Source: Fennellomyces sp. T-0311
Taxonomy: Eukaryota > Mucoromycota > Mucoromycetes > Mucorales > Lichtheimiaceae
Reading direction: 5' to 3'
Assembly: GCA_025266875.1 (NCBI GenBank)
Contig: JALLLT010000003.1
Coordinates: 1,302,001-1,366,000 of the forward strand
Length of the DNA: 64,000 nt
Shown here piece after piece: positions 48,992 through 59,879 of this stretch. The notes below the pieces were generated by a model that saw only the letters and a list, made by a program, of their open reading frames with translations, made no database searches and was not told the origin of the DNA. The position numbers and the translations under genes were made by a program. Within the stretch, counting starts at the first letter, position 1; every line of letters begins with the position of its first letter.

Positions 48992-51900
48992 TCAAATTTT
49001 GCCTGTGTCGCCTAATGCAATCGATCCTGGTACCATGCCCGCAGCTACATAGTACTTTCTGTTCTTGTGCTGATATGATTCGATATATCCGCATGTATCC
49101 ACGATAGTGGCGACGTCAAAGACCATTAACTTTTTCCCATGGTTGTTATAAGCTTCGGATCCGTAGCAAATCTTTGCCTCATTTTGCTCAACAGTTGTAT
49201 ACACGCGCACCAAACAAAGTATTCGTGTTTGATCTAGGATAGCAACTATAAGTCCATGGTGTAATAAGATATTTGCTTCTTTATAAACGATATACTAACC
49301 GCGAAACGTATGTGCGAAATACATAAGTACCTCGCCGAAGAACGTCCCGAAGCCCTCACGGTCTCTGGTCCATGACCGTCTTGCATCCGTATCGTACGAA
49401 ACCCATAACTGAACGAAATCTGCAGGCCTCTTTTTTGACTTTGGTTCGTACAGTTTTGAGTCAAATACATTTCCGCAATTGTGTAACTGGGTACCGACAA
49501 CGATGTCTGGGGAAATTTCTGGTAGCCTTTGGTTGGTAGGCGAGACTTCTTTAACGAACATTAGATAACGGTTCCAGTACTTGCGTAAATGAAGCTTGAG
49601 ATTCCATGTAGAGTAATCGTCGACGCTTGGGTTTGGGTTAAGGATATTCCATAACTGCGGCTCGGTACTGCTATTTCCAACTTGATGAAATGATGTATCA
49701 CCATTGTTCTTTGCTTCTTCTGCCGTTCGAATATTTGATCGCTGGTAATCGCGACAGGCTGCTATACGATGCATCTCATTGGCAGCATTGGTACCAGGTT
49801 CTTGTTTACTCTTTGTTCGGCCGCTGATCATTCCTACAGTTCTCTCCATTGAACGTGCGCTGTAAGATCGTAATGGACCAAGTGCTCGGATAACGTTTGC
49901 CAAGTGCCGCAGATGATGAAATGTGATGGTATACAAGTTTTTGTTGATGTGATTAAGGAAGAACGTATGCCAATCATCTACGCAACTTCAATAATAGTTA
50001 TTTCACCCCTAATAATGGTTACATCATTGATATTTATGGTAGCTTACTCTTCAATAGCGTTAATGTCATCATCATCTATCTCCCACTGAAGCGCTAAGCT
50101 ACATGCAGTGATCAGACAAATGAACGCCTCAACACCGCTGGTAGAACAATCATTGCTTTTTACAAAAGACTCCAAAAGCAAAGTTGGACCAATGTACAAA
50201 AGCATATCAATCCAGTCAATTGATCGAGCATGCTTTGGACGAGTAAACACATCTATATCCAGTTTACATATCCATGATGATTAGCTTAACATCCTATGCA
50301 GATATCCTTAATATAACTTACCAACAAGCTTTCCTTCAAAACTCGCTGGTAGCGTATGTGCTGATTTGCTTATTGCCTTACTAATCCCACCCCTCGTTGC
50401 TGAAGTGAGCTCAAACGGTGTACCACTACCAGGTGCAGTCATTCCCCAAATCTGAGGAGCTAAATTTCCACCAAACAGGTGCATTTCATCAAGTCCGAAG
50501 AAGTAAGGGGCGTGGAATGTGTGCATTTTAGCAAGCGGTGTAGGGCCACGAATACCGGGGACCTTTGTTTGGGCAACCATAACAAGAATTAGCTTCAATT
50601 ACTCAATATAATAATATTCAATATGTGACTTACACGTGTTTCACTTGTAAAATGAGACTCTTCTCGCTCGGCATCATCTGCAATGCTTCCCGGGAAATAT
50701 CGACCATGACCAGAACCGCCAGGGCTCAGTAGACGAACACTTTTAATGATGCATATACGACATCCGTTGATTGCTTGATGGCCTTCGTGGTTGCATAAAA
50801 GTGCTGATCCAGGAGTGTCGCCAGTCGCAACCAATAAGTGAGCTTTAGCGTTGATAGTCTCTCCATCAGTTCCTGTCACCGAAAATCCCTTTTCTTGCAG
50901 AACCTTCAATTCTTGAACAAGAGGTTCGAGAAGAGAGAATACGTTTTGCTTCTTCGTTGATAATGGCAAAACAGCAACTTGGAGCATATTGGCTTCTAGA
51001 TATCTATGGCCGCCGTTTAGGTAAGCAAATGCTTCCTTACCCGCCAGTAAGCGTCCTTACAAACCTTTCTGTTGGTGGGAAATTCATTACGACGACATGA
51101 ACCAGCGTAAGGGATATCGATGTTCTCTTGAAAGGCTTGAAACCATCGACAAAAAGGGCTAAAGCGAGGTCGTACGGGCCAGTAAAAAGATCCTTCTGAT
51201 TGTGCCACGCGCTTCCATCAAATATATCCTTCATGGGAGAACCATCGTCACGCACGGATAGCTCAGATAGTCTTAGCAGTTTGTTACGTGTCTCCGGTCG
51301 TGCCAATATCAACGCAAGTTGATCTTGCAGAGGTAGAAATATTGTAGAAGATAGGGCTTTCTGCTTGCCTCTGCGATCTGGTGAGCCAAACCTTGGAGCG
51401 TTACACTCGTCACAACTCTCCGTCTGAGTATCCATGAAGAGCATACAACCTTCTGGGCATAGATCATACGGTTTAGGGATAACTTGATACGCCTTGAGCA
51501 TTTTTCGTTCAGCACGTGAGGGTGTCAGAAGTGATAAATGGCCTGTAGCGCTATCAGTTATGATTTTGCTCTGTCATTACGAAATCGAAATTTACTTACC
51601 CACGTTATTCTCAGTAACATGATCGTTAAAACAAGCGGTGATCATGCGATGTGCATCTCTTGGTACGTTTTTCGACTTGGCAATATTGTACAACTCCAAG
51701 CTCTTTTCTATTGAGGACGGCAGAGGTTGTACTCGTTTTGAAAAATCAAAATGCTTTGGTCCTTTCGATATGTCGTTCGTGACTGTACTCCGTAAAGGAG
51801 TAGTGCTGTCCACTTCATCCTCGCTGTAGTCGCTAGCTTCATCATGGCTTCCGTCTTGATAGAAGCTTGTAATGCCACTACTTCTGTCTGAGTCATTAGA

Positions 51901-52281
51901 GATAGCTTCATCAAGTACAGACTCGAACACACTGTCTTGGTATTGGCTTTGAGCCTCAGGAGGAATATCTTCATTCTCATCGAGGCTTCTTGTCTCGGGT
52001 ACAAAGTCTTCGCCTCCAATGTCCCAGTCGCCATTGTCAAACTCTGTTGCTGAACGATGGTATAGGTGGAAATCTTGATCCATGTCTGTATGGCCTTCGT
52101 GATCAGCTGGATCTGCTGTGTTTGCTTCATTGCCTTCTGAGTACGACGATTCATGTTCATTGAGCGGTGGAGGCTGTCGACTAGCTAAGAACGCTCCTCG
52201 GAATGCCGCAAAGCACGCGTCTACATGTTCCTCAAGCTCATGATTATAAACGAAATTGTGACAAATGAAGCATTCACGCAT
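48992..52281 (-). CDS. Tnp2-like transposase, 979 aa, unbroken
   Basis: Seven exons (52281-51600, 51542-51041, 51003-50634, 50562-50322, 50252-50048, 49985-49300, 49245-48992) join in phase to 979 aa with no stop. The N-terminus MRECFICHNFVYNHELEEHV carries a CxxC...H zinc-finger-like motif, followed by an acidic Ser-rich region of about 150 residues. The core has DLCPEGCMLF, CDECNAPRFG, FLPLQDQLALILARPETRNK and ALFVDGFKPF, resembling the Tnp2/Transposase_21 pattern. Then come ATGDTPGSALLCNHEGHQ with CRIC, and HTFHAPYFFGLDEMHLFGG. The splice choices at 51543, 51004 and 49986 were set by phase and restore conserved-looking joins. It would cut and move the element from the nucleus. Family assignment is by pattern and could be a Mucoromycota-specific relative of CACTA rather than CACTA itself. 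Confidence 0.78.
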
Positions 52282-52398
52282 TGTTCAAGTACTTGGTGTG
52301 GCGAAAAATGTCAAATTCATGCGGGATAAAATTTTAACCAACTTCGTGCTCTTCCCTTCTCTCTCTTCTTCCTCATTTTTTTTTATTCTGTTTTAAAC
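52282..52398. promoter_or_regulatory. Bidirectional promoter of the transposon genes
   Basis: Only 117 bp lie between the divergent start codons of the transposase and the micro-exon gene. The stretch contains a pyrimidine-rich run (about 52345-52390) on the plus strand, so both genes probably share this control region. Confidence 0.5.
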
Positions 52399-53817
52399 AT
52401 GTCTCAAGAACAAGTGTCACAATTAACACACGAGATGCAGCAGCTCCATGAGAAGATTGACCTAATGAGAGAGGAACAACACGAACTACGCCGTGCCGTT
52501 GACAATCGCAATCATAGCACAGGATCTGCTGAGCCAACTGCTCCAGGTGCTTCTCGCTCCGATCCGCCCATGGCCCCTGCAACCGTGATACCAGCCCCGG
52601 AACCGCGAATCGTTAACGGCAAGCAGCAAAACAAGCCAAATGACGAGGACCTTAAGCGATTGCTCATCAACCCTGATAACACTCTTCCTGCCCATCAGGT
52701 GAAGTCAGCTTTCGGTTCAATCAGAAAATTCAGAGCTCGTACCGTCAAAACGATTCGTGAGCAATTACGAGGCACGGAGTACGAGACAAGTACCTGGAGC
52801 GACATTCCGTGGAGTCGCATACGAGATGAAGTTAGCGTTTTCGAACATCTGGTAGAAGATCAAACAGGCATCCCCATTCGAAGCTGTGAAGGCAATTGGG
52901 CATCCATGCATTGGTTAGGTATGTCATGGAATAACAAGTCCGGTTATCGACGCAGAACTGCTGAGAGACGAGCGAACGAACGGTACTACTTTTATTATTG
53001 TGCTATGTAAGTGACAAGTTGGCAGTATTCATGCGAATGTTAGTCCTACAACGCCGGAGCCTGTGCCACGCGCTCTACCTGCGGAGGAATCTTCGTCTTC
53101 AAGCGAGTAAGCGTGTAGATTGAGAATGGGTGGATAGTACCATACCAAAGAGTGGTGTTGCTAAAAGCTATATCTAGCACTATGAGGTATGGCTCGAGAT
53201 TGACGAGGTAAAAGTACTGACGGTGGATGCATGAGAGGTTTTGGAGCAAAAGTATGCCGTGGCTAATAATTATGTGTATAGCGCTACCCAAGACGAACGC
53301 TCCTCGAGGTAAATGTGGGTTTGAAACAGGTCCAGGGTGAAGTAACTTACGATTGTATATTGCAGCACAAGCTATATGTCGGAAACGCCAAGGTAAGAAG
53401 CTAGGTTGAGGATGGATGGATGTGGCTAATAGTTGTATATGATAGTTCGAGCCATCGCGATGAATCGTCGAGGTACGTAGTGATTTGGACTGGATTGGTT
53501 CAATATTGTGAAAAGAGAAAGTGTAATATATACTCAATAGATATACAGAAAACGAGTCGGGTTATGCGGATCAACGGTAATAAGCTCGGCCAATGTTGAT
53601 TATCCACTGCTTATTAACAATTCTCATACGTAGTTCTCAAAGTACCAATTCTCGTGGAAAACGACAAAGGTAACAACGTATTTCAGTGTTTCTCCAAGAT
53701 ACTCATAGTAATTGTTTTAGAGTTATCAAGCAACGTAACGCACGAAATGCCCAGAACACAGGACCAGCACGACGATCGGAGCGGATCCGGAGACCATCCA
53801 CAAGACACGATGACTGA
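52399..53817 (+). CDS. Transposon-linked coiled-coil protein encoded by tiny phase-2 exons
   Basis: Nine exons join in phase to about 316 aa: 52399-53006, 53044-53106, 53178-53207, 53282-53308, 53367-53393, 53446-53472, 53541-53576, 53634-53669, 53721-53817. Every exon from the second to the eighth begins with one base completing a codon and ends in phase 2. Three are exactly 27 nt and two are 36 nt. Residues 1-30 form a heptad-like coiled coil (LTHEMQQLHEKIDLMREEQH). About 75-200 is a compact basic domain ending WLGMSWNNKSGYRRR. The small exons encode Ser/Glu/Arg-rich peptides and the tail is strongly basic. Exon 3 could instead end at 53186 (9 nt), also in frame. By position it resembles the TnpA-type accessory protein of CACTA elements; no homologue is recognised. 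Confidence 0.7.
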
Positions 53818-54023
53818 AGGAACAAGCAAAGAAACATGCCATGGCACCAAATGGTACTTCAAAGCGAAATAAAATTGCGGGCTGCGTGGGATATGGGTTA
53901 AGTATAAGAGGTAGAACATGGGAGATGGATGTAGAAGATGGGATATAGAATATGGATATGAGAGATGGGTGATGGGACACTATATAATTGGACTATATAA
54001 TACCCTTAAATTAGAATGAGTCT

Positions 54024-54145
54024 GCATGAAATCGCATGCCTTCTAATGCCATAAAACTGCCTGGGAATTCATGAACATATGTGATTTATGATTTCTCGTG
54101 AAGTGAAGCTTTTCATGCACATTCATTCAAATAATAAATCATGAA
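54024..54145. repeat. Right subterminal repeat cluster of the transposon
   Basis: Contains GCATGAAATCGCATG, ATTCATGAACATATG, TTTCATGCACATTCATTC and AATCATGAACTTTCAT, the same TTCATGAA-based words as at 48711-48925. The outermost AACTTTCAT is the complement of the left-end ATGAAAGTT. Confidence 0.5.
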
Positions 54146-54326
54146 CTTTCATACGGTCTCATCCATATCTACTACTGCTTTGTGCCATGGTGCTGTGTAC
54201 ACTCTCATATCGAAGGAGTCAGCCCCAGTTAGGCCTTTATCTGAAACTCCCTTTTTTTCTTTTGAAAGAGTGGTTTTGTATCAACCTATTTTTTTTGGCT
54301 CTTTCTTTTTTCCCCAACAACACTAT

Positions 54327-55679
54327 ATGGAAGCCTACGTGACACTTGTTGCCACCGATACCTATACGCCTGGAGCCCTTATACTTGGTCATCGACTACG
54401 CGATCTCGGGACAACAAAACAACTCGCGTGTCTTGTCACTCCTAACGTGTCCAAGGACGCACGGACATGTCTAACACGATGTTTTCATCACATCATTGAC
54501 GTTGATCCGCTGACATCGACCAGACCCGACAATCTCGCATTGTTGGGAAGACCCGAACTCGGAATCACGCTGACAAAGTTACACGTATTTCGACTGTTTC
54601 AGTTTTCCAAAGTGGTGTTTCTCGACGCCGACACGTTCCCGATAAAACTGATTGACGAGTTATTCGAAAGACCGTCGTTTTCCGCGGCACCGGATGTGGG
54701 ATGGCCGGACTGTTTCAATTCCGGTGTGTTTGTCACCGTCCCGTCAGAACAAGTGTACGATGATCTGATACAGTTGGCTGCTGACAAGGGATCGTTTGAT
54801 GGTAAATAAATTAAACAAGTGCGTAAACATGGCTCTTAGTCTCCTTTAGGTGGTGATCAAGGTCTGCTCAATACATATTTCAGCAGTTGGCCTGAATCAT
54901 CGGCGCATCGACTGCCATTCACATACAATACGACTCCTTCTGCCGCCTACAGGTAATTGTTTTTTGCCCATCATTACTATATTTGCTTTTTACCAACAAG
55001 GAGAAAGTTATGCACCGGCCTACGTCGAGTTTCGAGACCGCATTGCAGTGGCGCATTTTATCGGAACACACAAACCTTGGCACTATCAGCGTTTCGCGGA
55101 TGGATCCGTGTATAACTGCAGTAATGATCACATTCAACTTTGGTGGGATACCTGGAATACGCATTATGATAAGGTACATATCATGATCAATCACAGCCCA
55201 ACCACAAGCTAAAAAAATGCGGTCGTAGGTCGCGCCCCAGGCCCTACTATCTACCCAACAACCATCAATCCATCACCATATGACTCCAAAGAAGGAGAAT
55301 GTGGAACCCATATGGCTCAGCATATCGAGAGCGGCAAGTACAGACAACTTATCGAGCTATCGTCCAATGAAAGTGAAAACGCCTCGTTCACCTCCTAAAC
55401 AACTCGACGATCCCAAGATGCATGATCAATCACCAACCAAAGCATCACCCGTGGTATGAGCAAGACTACCTCCCTCCCTTGTCACACAAGACATTAACTC
55501 CTTTAGCTTAGCCGCCGGATGCAGGTTCCACATCCCAAGCCGTTACCCCGATCCGTGAACCAGTAGCTGGTACTACTAGGACCAACGACGAATCCAGACA
55601 CATCTTTTCCCAAACAGCCAGTATTGCAGAGGCCACGATGCTTGAATTTGAACTCGATTACAATGAGCGATGCCGTTAA
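54327..55679 (+). CDS. Glycogenin-like glycosyltransferase (GT8)
   Basis: Primes glycogen synthesis by transferring glucose from UDP-glucose. Five exons (54327-54801, 54850-54952, 55008-55173, 55229-55453, 55512-55679) give 378 aa. The GT8 fold begins at MEAYVTLVATDTY. TKLHVFRLF and the metal-binding DAD at residues 100-102 (VVFLDADTFP) follow, then DVGWPDCFNSGVFV, GGDQGLLNTYFSSW and HFIGTHKPWHY. After the catalytic domain come about 130 mostly disordered residues, ending near TMLEFELDYNERCR. That may be the short C-terminal motif that contacts glycogen synthase, which is inferred. ATG at 54327 was chosen because homology starts there, although the frame is open further upstream. It starts about 180 bp from the transposon and converges on LHS1, with 90 bp between stops. 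Confidence 0.92.
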
Positions 55680-55769
55680 GTTTTTATAATATAATAGAAA
55701 TCATGTACATGCAAATTCGTTTTTTTTCTTTCTTTCTCTTTATAATTAAGCTTTTTTTGTAAGGATGAT

Positions 55770-58700
55770 CTAAAGTTCATCGTGTGTATGATGGTCATCT
55801 GCTTCGGTCTGTTCTCCAGCTGGTTCACTTTTTGAATCCGTTTCTTCCTTTGTCTCTTCGGTAGTTTCATTCTTAGGCTGCTTCTTGACCTTGGGTTTCT
55901 TTTTCCGCATCAGCTTCATCAATGCTTCATCCAGTTCCCGGCACTGCTTGTTCACATTGACGGTCGTGAAAACAGGATCCACGTGATTCTCTAGTTTTTC
56001 TTGCGCAGCCAGCTTTTCAACCTTCCATTCGCCCAATCGCTTGGCATGATCCATGATTCCATCCAGCTCTTCATCCGTGTGGTACCGTTCCTCGTCTGCC
56101 GTCTTGCGAATGTTATCAACAAAGGTCTGAACCAGTTGAATACTGGTGTCGACTCTCTTGATGTTATCGCCGCGTTGGAGATACTCTTGACGACGGAAAG
56201 TGATGGGTCGTTCGAGCAACCTATACATACAAGTTCAATAAATGGTCGTCGTCGTTGCTTTATGCTGTTACTTACTGAAGCTTTCGTAAACGATCAGTAT
56301 ACTCTTTGGTATCGGCCGTTTCACCTTCGTCGTACAACCAATCCGAAGTTTCGGAAAGCTGCTCGCGCAAAACCTCCTGCTGCTTTTCAGTCGATACGAT
56401 GCCAACGGTATCATCGTACAAAAAGTCTTGGATACGATAAACGAACGACTCTAGATTGTTGCGTGATTCTTCGCGAAGACGTCGCTTTTCATCAAGAGTA
56501 TCCAACTCTTGAATTCTTTTTTGGGGGGAGACGTGTTAGTAATCTTGGGGGTTGCACAATGCACAGACCACTTACCGCTGACGGACTGTTGACTTTTCGT
56601 TGGCGGGCATGATGGGGCCGGCAGGAATGAATTCAATGTCAAGCGGGATCTTTTTCAATGAAGGCTCCTTTGGCTTGGGTTCCTCTTCGGTCTTCTTTTC
56701 ATTGGATTCGGCCTCGGTGCTGTTTTGATCTGCTTGCACAGTCTGTCAAACAAGTTTAATGCCAATGATTCCTTTGAGAAAAGATGGTTACTCTATTACC
56801 TCTTGAGCTTCCTTTTCGGATCCAGTCTCTTCTTCCTTGGAACCAAAGAATGATTTGACTTTATCTATTGAACCTTTGTTAGATCCAATCAGTAGTTATT
56901 GATAAAAAACTGACCAGAGAAAGAACTAGTGTCCTTCAACTGAATGGTCAAGGTTGCTTCAGGAACAGAAAGTAATCCCGAGTTGGACAGTTCGATCGAC
57001 ACGCGGGCCTTGGGAGGATGTTCAGCGGAATTGATCTCATCGCGATACTTTTCCATGGCAGCAGTCAAACCGGTAACTTTGACTTTGGCGATCTTGTCCA
57101 TATCAGTCTCACTTTTACAATTCACTCAATCAGCTTGACTATTGACTTTTTTTGCCATTGCCCAAAAAACTTACACATCTTGCTCATCCACTGGCTTTCC
57201 GTATTTCACATCAAATTCAAAGTCACTTTCGCGCTTGAAGGTCATGATTTTGCGAGTACCGATTGTGCCAAACTCATTGAACAGAGTGGTGTGGATAGGC
57301 TCACGTTCTGCATCTACATGGTCAGTACAGCTGATGGGGCGTTACTGGTTTCATCATGTACCTTTATCTTCTGTTTGGTAGATCACTTCGATAGGGAACA
57401 CGGTGACATCTTTGATCACAATTTGCTTGGTGAGACGGAACTGTTTGCTAAGCGACGCACCACGGAAGGCGGCTCCCAACACGGCAGCCTCATCTCCGTT
57501 CACGTTCTTTGCAATCTTTTGTCTATAGCACCATCCATCAATAAGAAACCGTTTACGATGAGCATATGAATAACACTTACGCTCCCACGATTTCTGCCAA
57601 GTTCCTTTGCACGGCAGGAATACGCACGCTGCCTCCGACAAGAACCAGCGACTTGACGTCGTTCTAGAAACAAAAAGTGGCGTCAATATAAAAAAACAGT
57701 AATGCATCACGTGGTATCGGAAACAAACTTACGATCGTCATGCCGCTCGCCTTCAATGCGGTCTCAATTGGCCCGGGTACTCGCTTGAGCAGATCAGCAC
57801 ACAAATTCTCGAGTTCGGCACGAGTGACCTTGACTCTAAAGTCCTTGTCTTCATATAAACTTTCGGCCTAATGGCGCCACGTCATATGAGTACTCTCTCT
57901 CATTCTTTTTTTTGCTCGGGCTCATCGATACTTACAGAGGCTGTGGTTTCGGTATTGGCGCTGAGGATCTGCTTGACGCGATTGGCTTCTTTCAACAGAC
58001 GAGACATGGCACTGTCCGAACTTCTGACATCAAGCGTTGGGTGCAGCTGGTTGAACTTGTCGGCCAACATGTTCTGAAGACGGACATCGAATTCATGGCC
58101 ACCAAGGGTACGATCGAATCCGACGGCCTTCACTTCAAGATGAGGAGTGGCACGTGTGGTCTTGCCCTCCTTTGTGTCTGCGATCGAGAAGGATACGAGC
58201 GATGCGACTGTAGATCCGGCGCCCATGTCGTAAAAGATGTGGTACTCGGGAATGCTGGTGAAGTCTCGGCTAATGGCATAGTTGAGCGCCACTGAATAAA
58301 CTGTAAGCGCACCTATCACTCTTTGACTTGGTCTTTCTTCTTATGTACCTGCTGTCTCATCATGCATCAACGACAAGACGTTCAATCCCGCCAACTCGGC
58401 AGCATCCAAAATAGCTTGACGTTCGGACTGAGTTGCAAAGGGTGTAACCTACACTTCAACTATAAGAGCCTGCCTTGTCTCTTTTTTTGCAAGTCTGATT
58501 TTACCGTAATCACAACATCCTTTACGTCTTCTCCAGCAGTATTTCGTGCTTGCTCTCGAGCATTTTGAAACTGGTATGCGATCAATTCCTCCACGCTGAT
58601 ATCCGTTTCGCCATTATGCTTGAATAGAACAGATTGGCGTTCCGGGTGAGGCAGCATGTTGTTGACAAATCGATTGCGATATTCCACGCAATGTCTATCG

Positions 58701-59058
58701 TCATACGGCTTTCCAAGAATGCTTTTCAAGTTGGAATACGTCAAATGAGGGAATCGGCTCGACTGCTTCGTTTTTAGTGCTTTTTTCATATAAAGATCAA
58801 TCGATTGTTCTTTACCAGTGCAACCGCATCAGAGCCATATAAACGTTCTTTATCGCGCAGAGTGACAACAGTTTGAGTTTTGCGTTTGGAATCTTTGTTC
58901 AACGCGACATCCAAAGGAATACCAGGCTTGATGAGCCCGACCTTAAACCATTCCACGCCATAATCGATTGACATGACCGCGGCTTCCACCCTTAAAAGGG
59001 AGAGCATAACGGCAAGACTCACGCATAGTATGGCTACAATGCGTTGTAATGATGCCAT
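55770..59058 (-). CDS. LHS1: ER-lumen Hsp70-like chaperone, LHS1/HYOU1 (Grp170) family
   Basis: Nucleotide-exchange factor and chaperone for the ER Hsp70 BiP. Thirteen exons (59058-58816, 58762-58505, 58448-58349, 58291-57936, 57867-57733, 57663-57581, 57522-57362, 57313-57175, 57111-56915, 56864-56800, 56742-56576, 56515-56276, 56220-55770) join to 864 aa. Residues 1 to about 27 are a signal peptide ([20 protein letters not shown]). The ATPase domain has [56 protein letters not shown] and [15 protein letters not shown]. An acidic/Lys-rich insertion precedes the long helical C-terminal domain, and the last residues are HDEL, the fungal ER-retention signal. The acceptor for exon 10 has an in-frame alternative 9 nt upstream (AAAG). 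Two inverted TGCCACGT words lie upstream. Confidence 0.96.
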
Positions 59059-59879
59059 GATGTAAAAGTAAAGAAAGTGCTGTGTTCCTCTTCAAGGGGG
59101 GTTTGCTTTATGAAAGGCTATTATAGTCAACCCAAACCAAACTTGTTCGAAATTCATTGGCTTAAAATGCCAAAAACAGAACTCAGCAGGAACATATGTT
59201 GCCACGTTTTCATTCCTTTATGATCCGTCGGACAAGCCCTGTGCCTTTCTCTCAGAAGAGAAAGAGAGAGAGAGAGAAGCTTGTACGTGGCAGCTGGAAA
59301 TACGAAATAGTTTTTTTCTTCCGGACTGTGGTAAATATGTCCTAACATAGCGAAATGCACGCTCCGTTGTTAGACGCTGTTTTTTCACTCCTAATTGCTG
59401 ATCTGCGTAAACACTATCATTGCTTGCAGCTATTACCCTTGGAACATCGCCGTAACAACCTTTGTGAATTAATTCACAGATCCTGTTGCCATGGAATCAT
59501 AGCTATTTCCATAGCAACATGTTACCATCATAGCCATCAGTTTACAGCAACAGTCTTAAAGCATAAAGTGAGTACGTAGACCTAGGGTCGATGCGACGAT
59601 CCACGTTTGGGCTATGCTACCAGATGCCTATTGCGCATAGAGGTACATCAAGAAATAGCAAACAGCCGAGCAAAAAAGTGCTTCGACCTAATGCAGGTAC
59701 TTGCATGACGCTCTTGATTGGTTACAGTACCCTAAATGGACGAATAAATTTGATTGACGGCTGTGTTTCTTGTTTTTCGAAATCGCGTAATGAAAGCGGT
59801 TTCCACAACTGAAGGTTTTGCAATCATTGCAGTGTCAATGTATTTTTCAGTGACGGGGTTTTTACTGACTGTTGCATAG
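59059..59879. other. Intergenic between divergent LHS1 and TFB4
   Basis: Shared upstream region of two divergent genes. It holds an AG microsatellite (about 59259-59278), the two TGCCACGT words, and on the right the unresolved first exon of TFB4. Candidates ending in phase 1 are 59624-59642 (or from 59591) and 59705-59720. Confidence 0.5.
59200..59292. promoter_or_regulatory. Inverted pair of TGCCACGT words upstream of LHS1
   Basis: TGCCACGT at 59200-59207 and its exact complement ACGTGGCA at 59285-59292, about 140-235 bp upstream of the LHS1 start. GCCACGT/ACGTGGC is the core bound by Hac1/XBP1-type bZIP factors in unfolded-protein-response elements, and LHS1 is a known UPR target in yeast. 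Function here is inferred. Confidence 0.4.

Larger units (their letters stand above)
48710..54145. mobile_element. Apparently intact Tnp2/CACTA-like DNA transposon
   Basis: A unit of about 5.4 kb with two divergent genes: a minus-strand transposase (48992-52281) and a plus-strand gene of tiny exons (52399-53817), separated by 117 bp. Both outer flanks carry many ATTCATGAA/TCATGAAACTG-like short repeats (48711-48925 on the left, 54024-54140 on the right). Clustered subterminal repeats of this kind are typical of CACTA elements. The outermost shared string is ATGAAAGTT (left, near 48711) and its complement AACTTTCAT (right, near 54144). I could not confirm longer terminal inverted repeats or a target duplication, so the borders are estimates. 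The glycogenin start codon is less than 200 bp beyond the right edge. Confidence 0.6.

Noticed and set aside
53980..53986. CACTATA as a CACTA terminus
   Set aside because: It lies inside the right flank, in the wrong orientation relative to a TAGTG at about 48928, and the subterminal repeats continue outside it.
57018..57569. 183-aa plus-strand frame
   Set aside because: Crosses LHS1 introns on the opposite strand, no motif; shadow frame.
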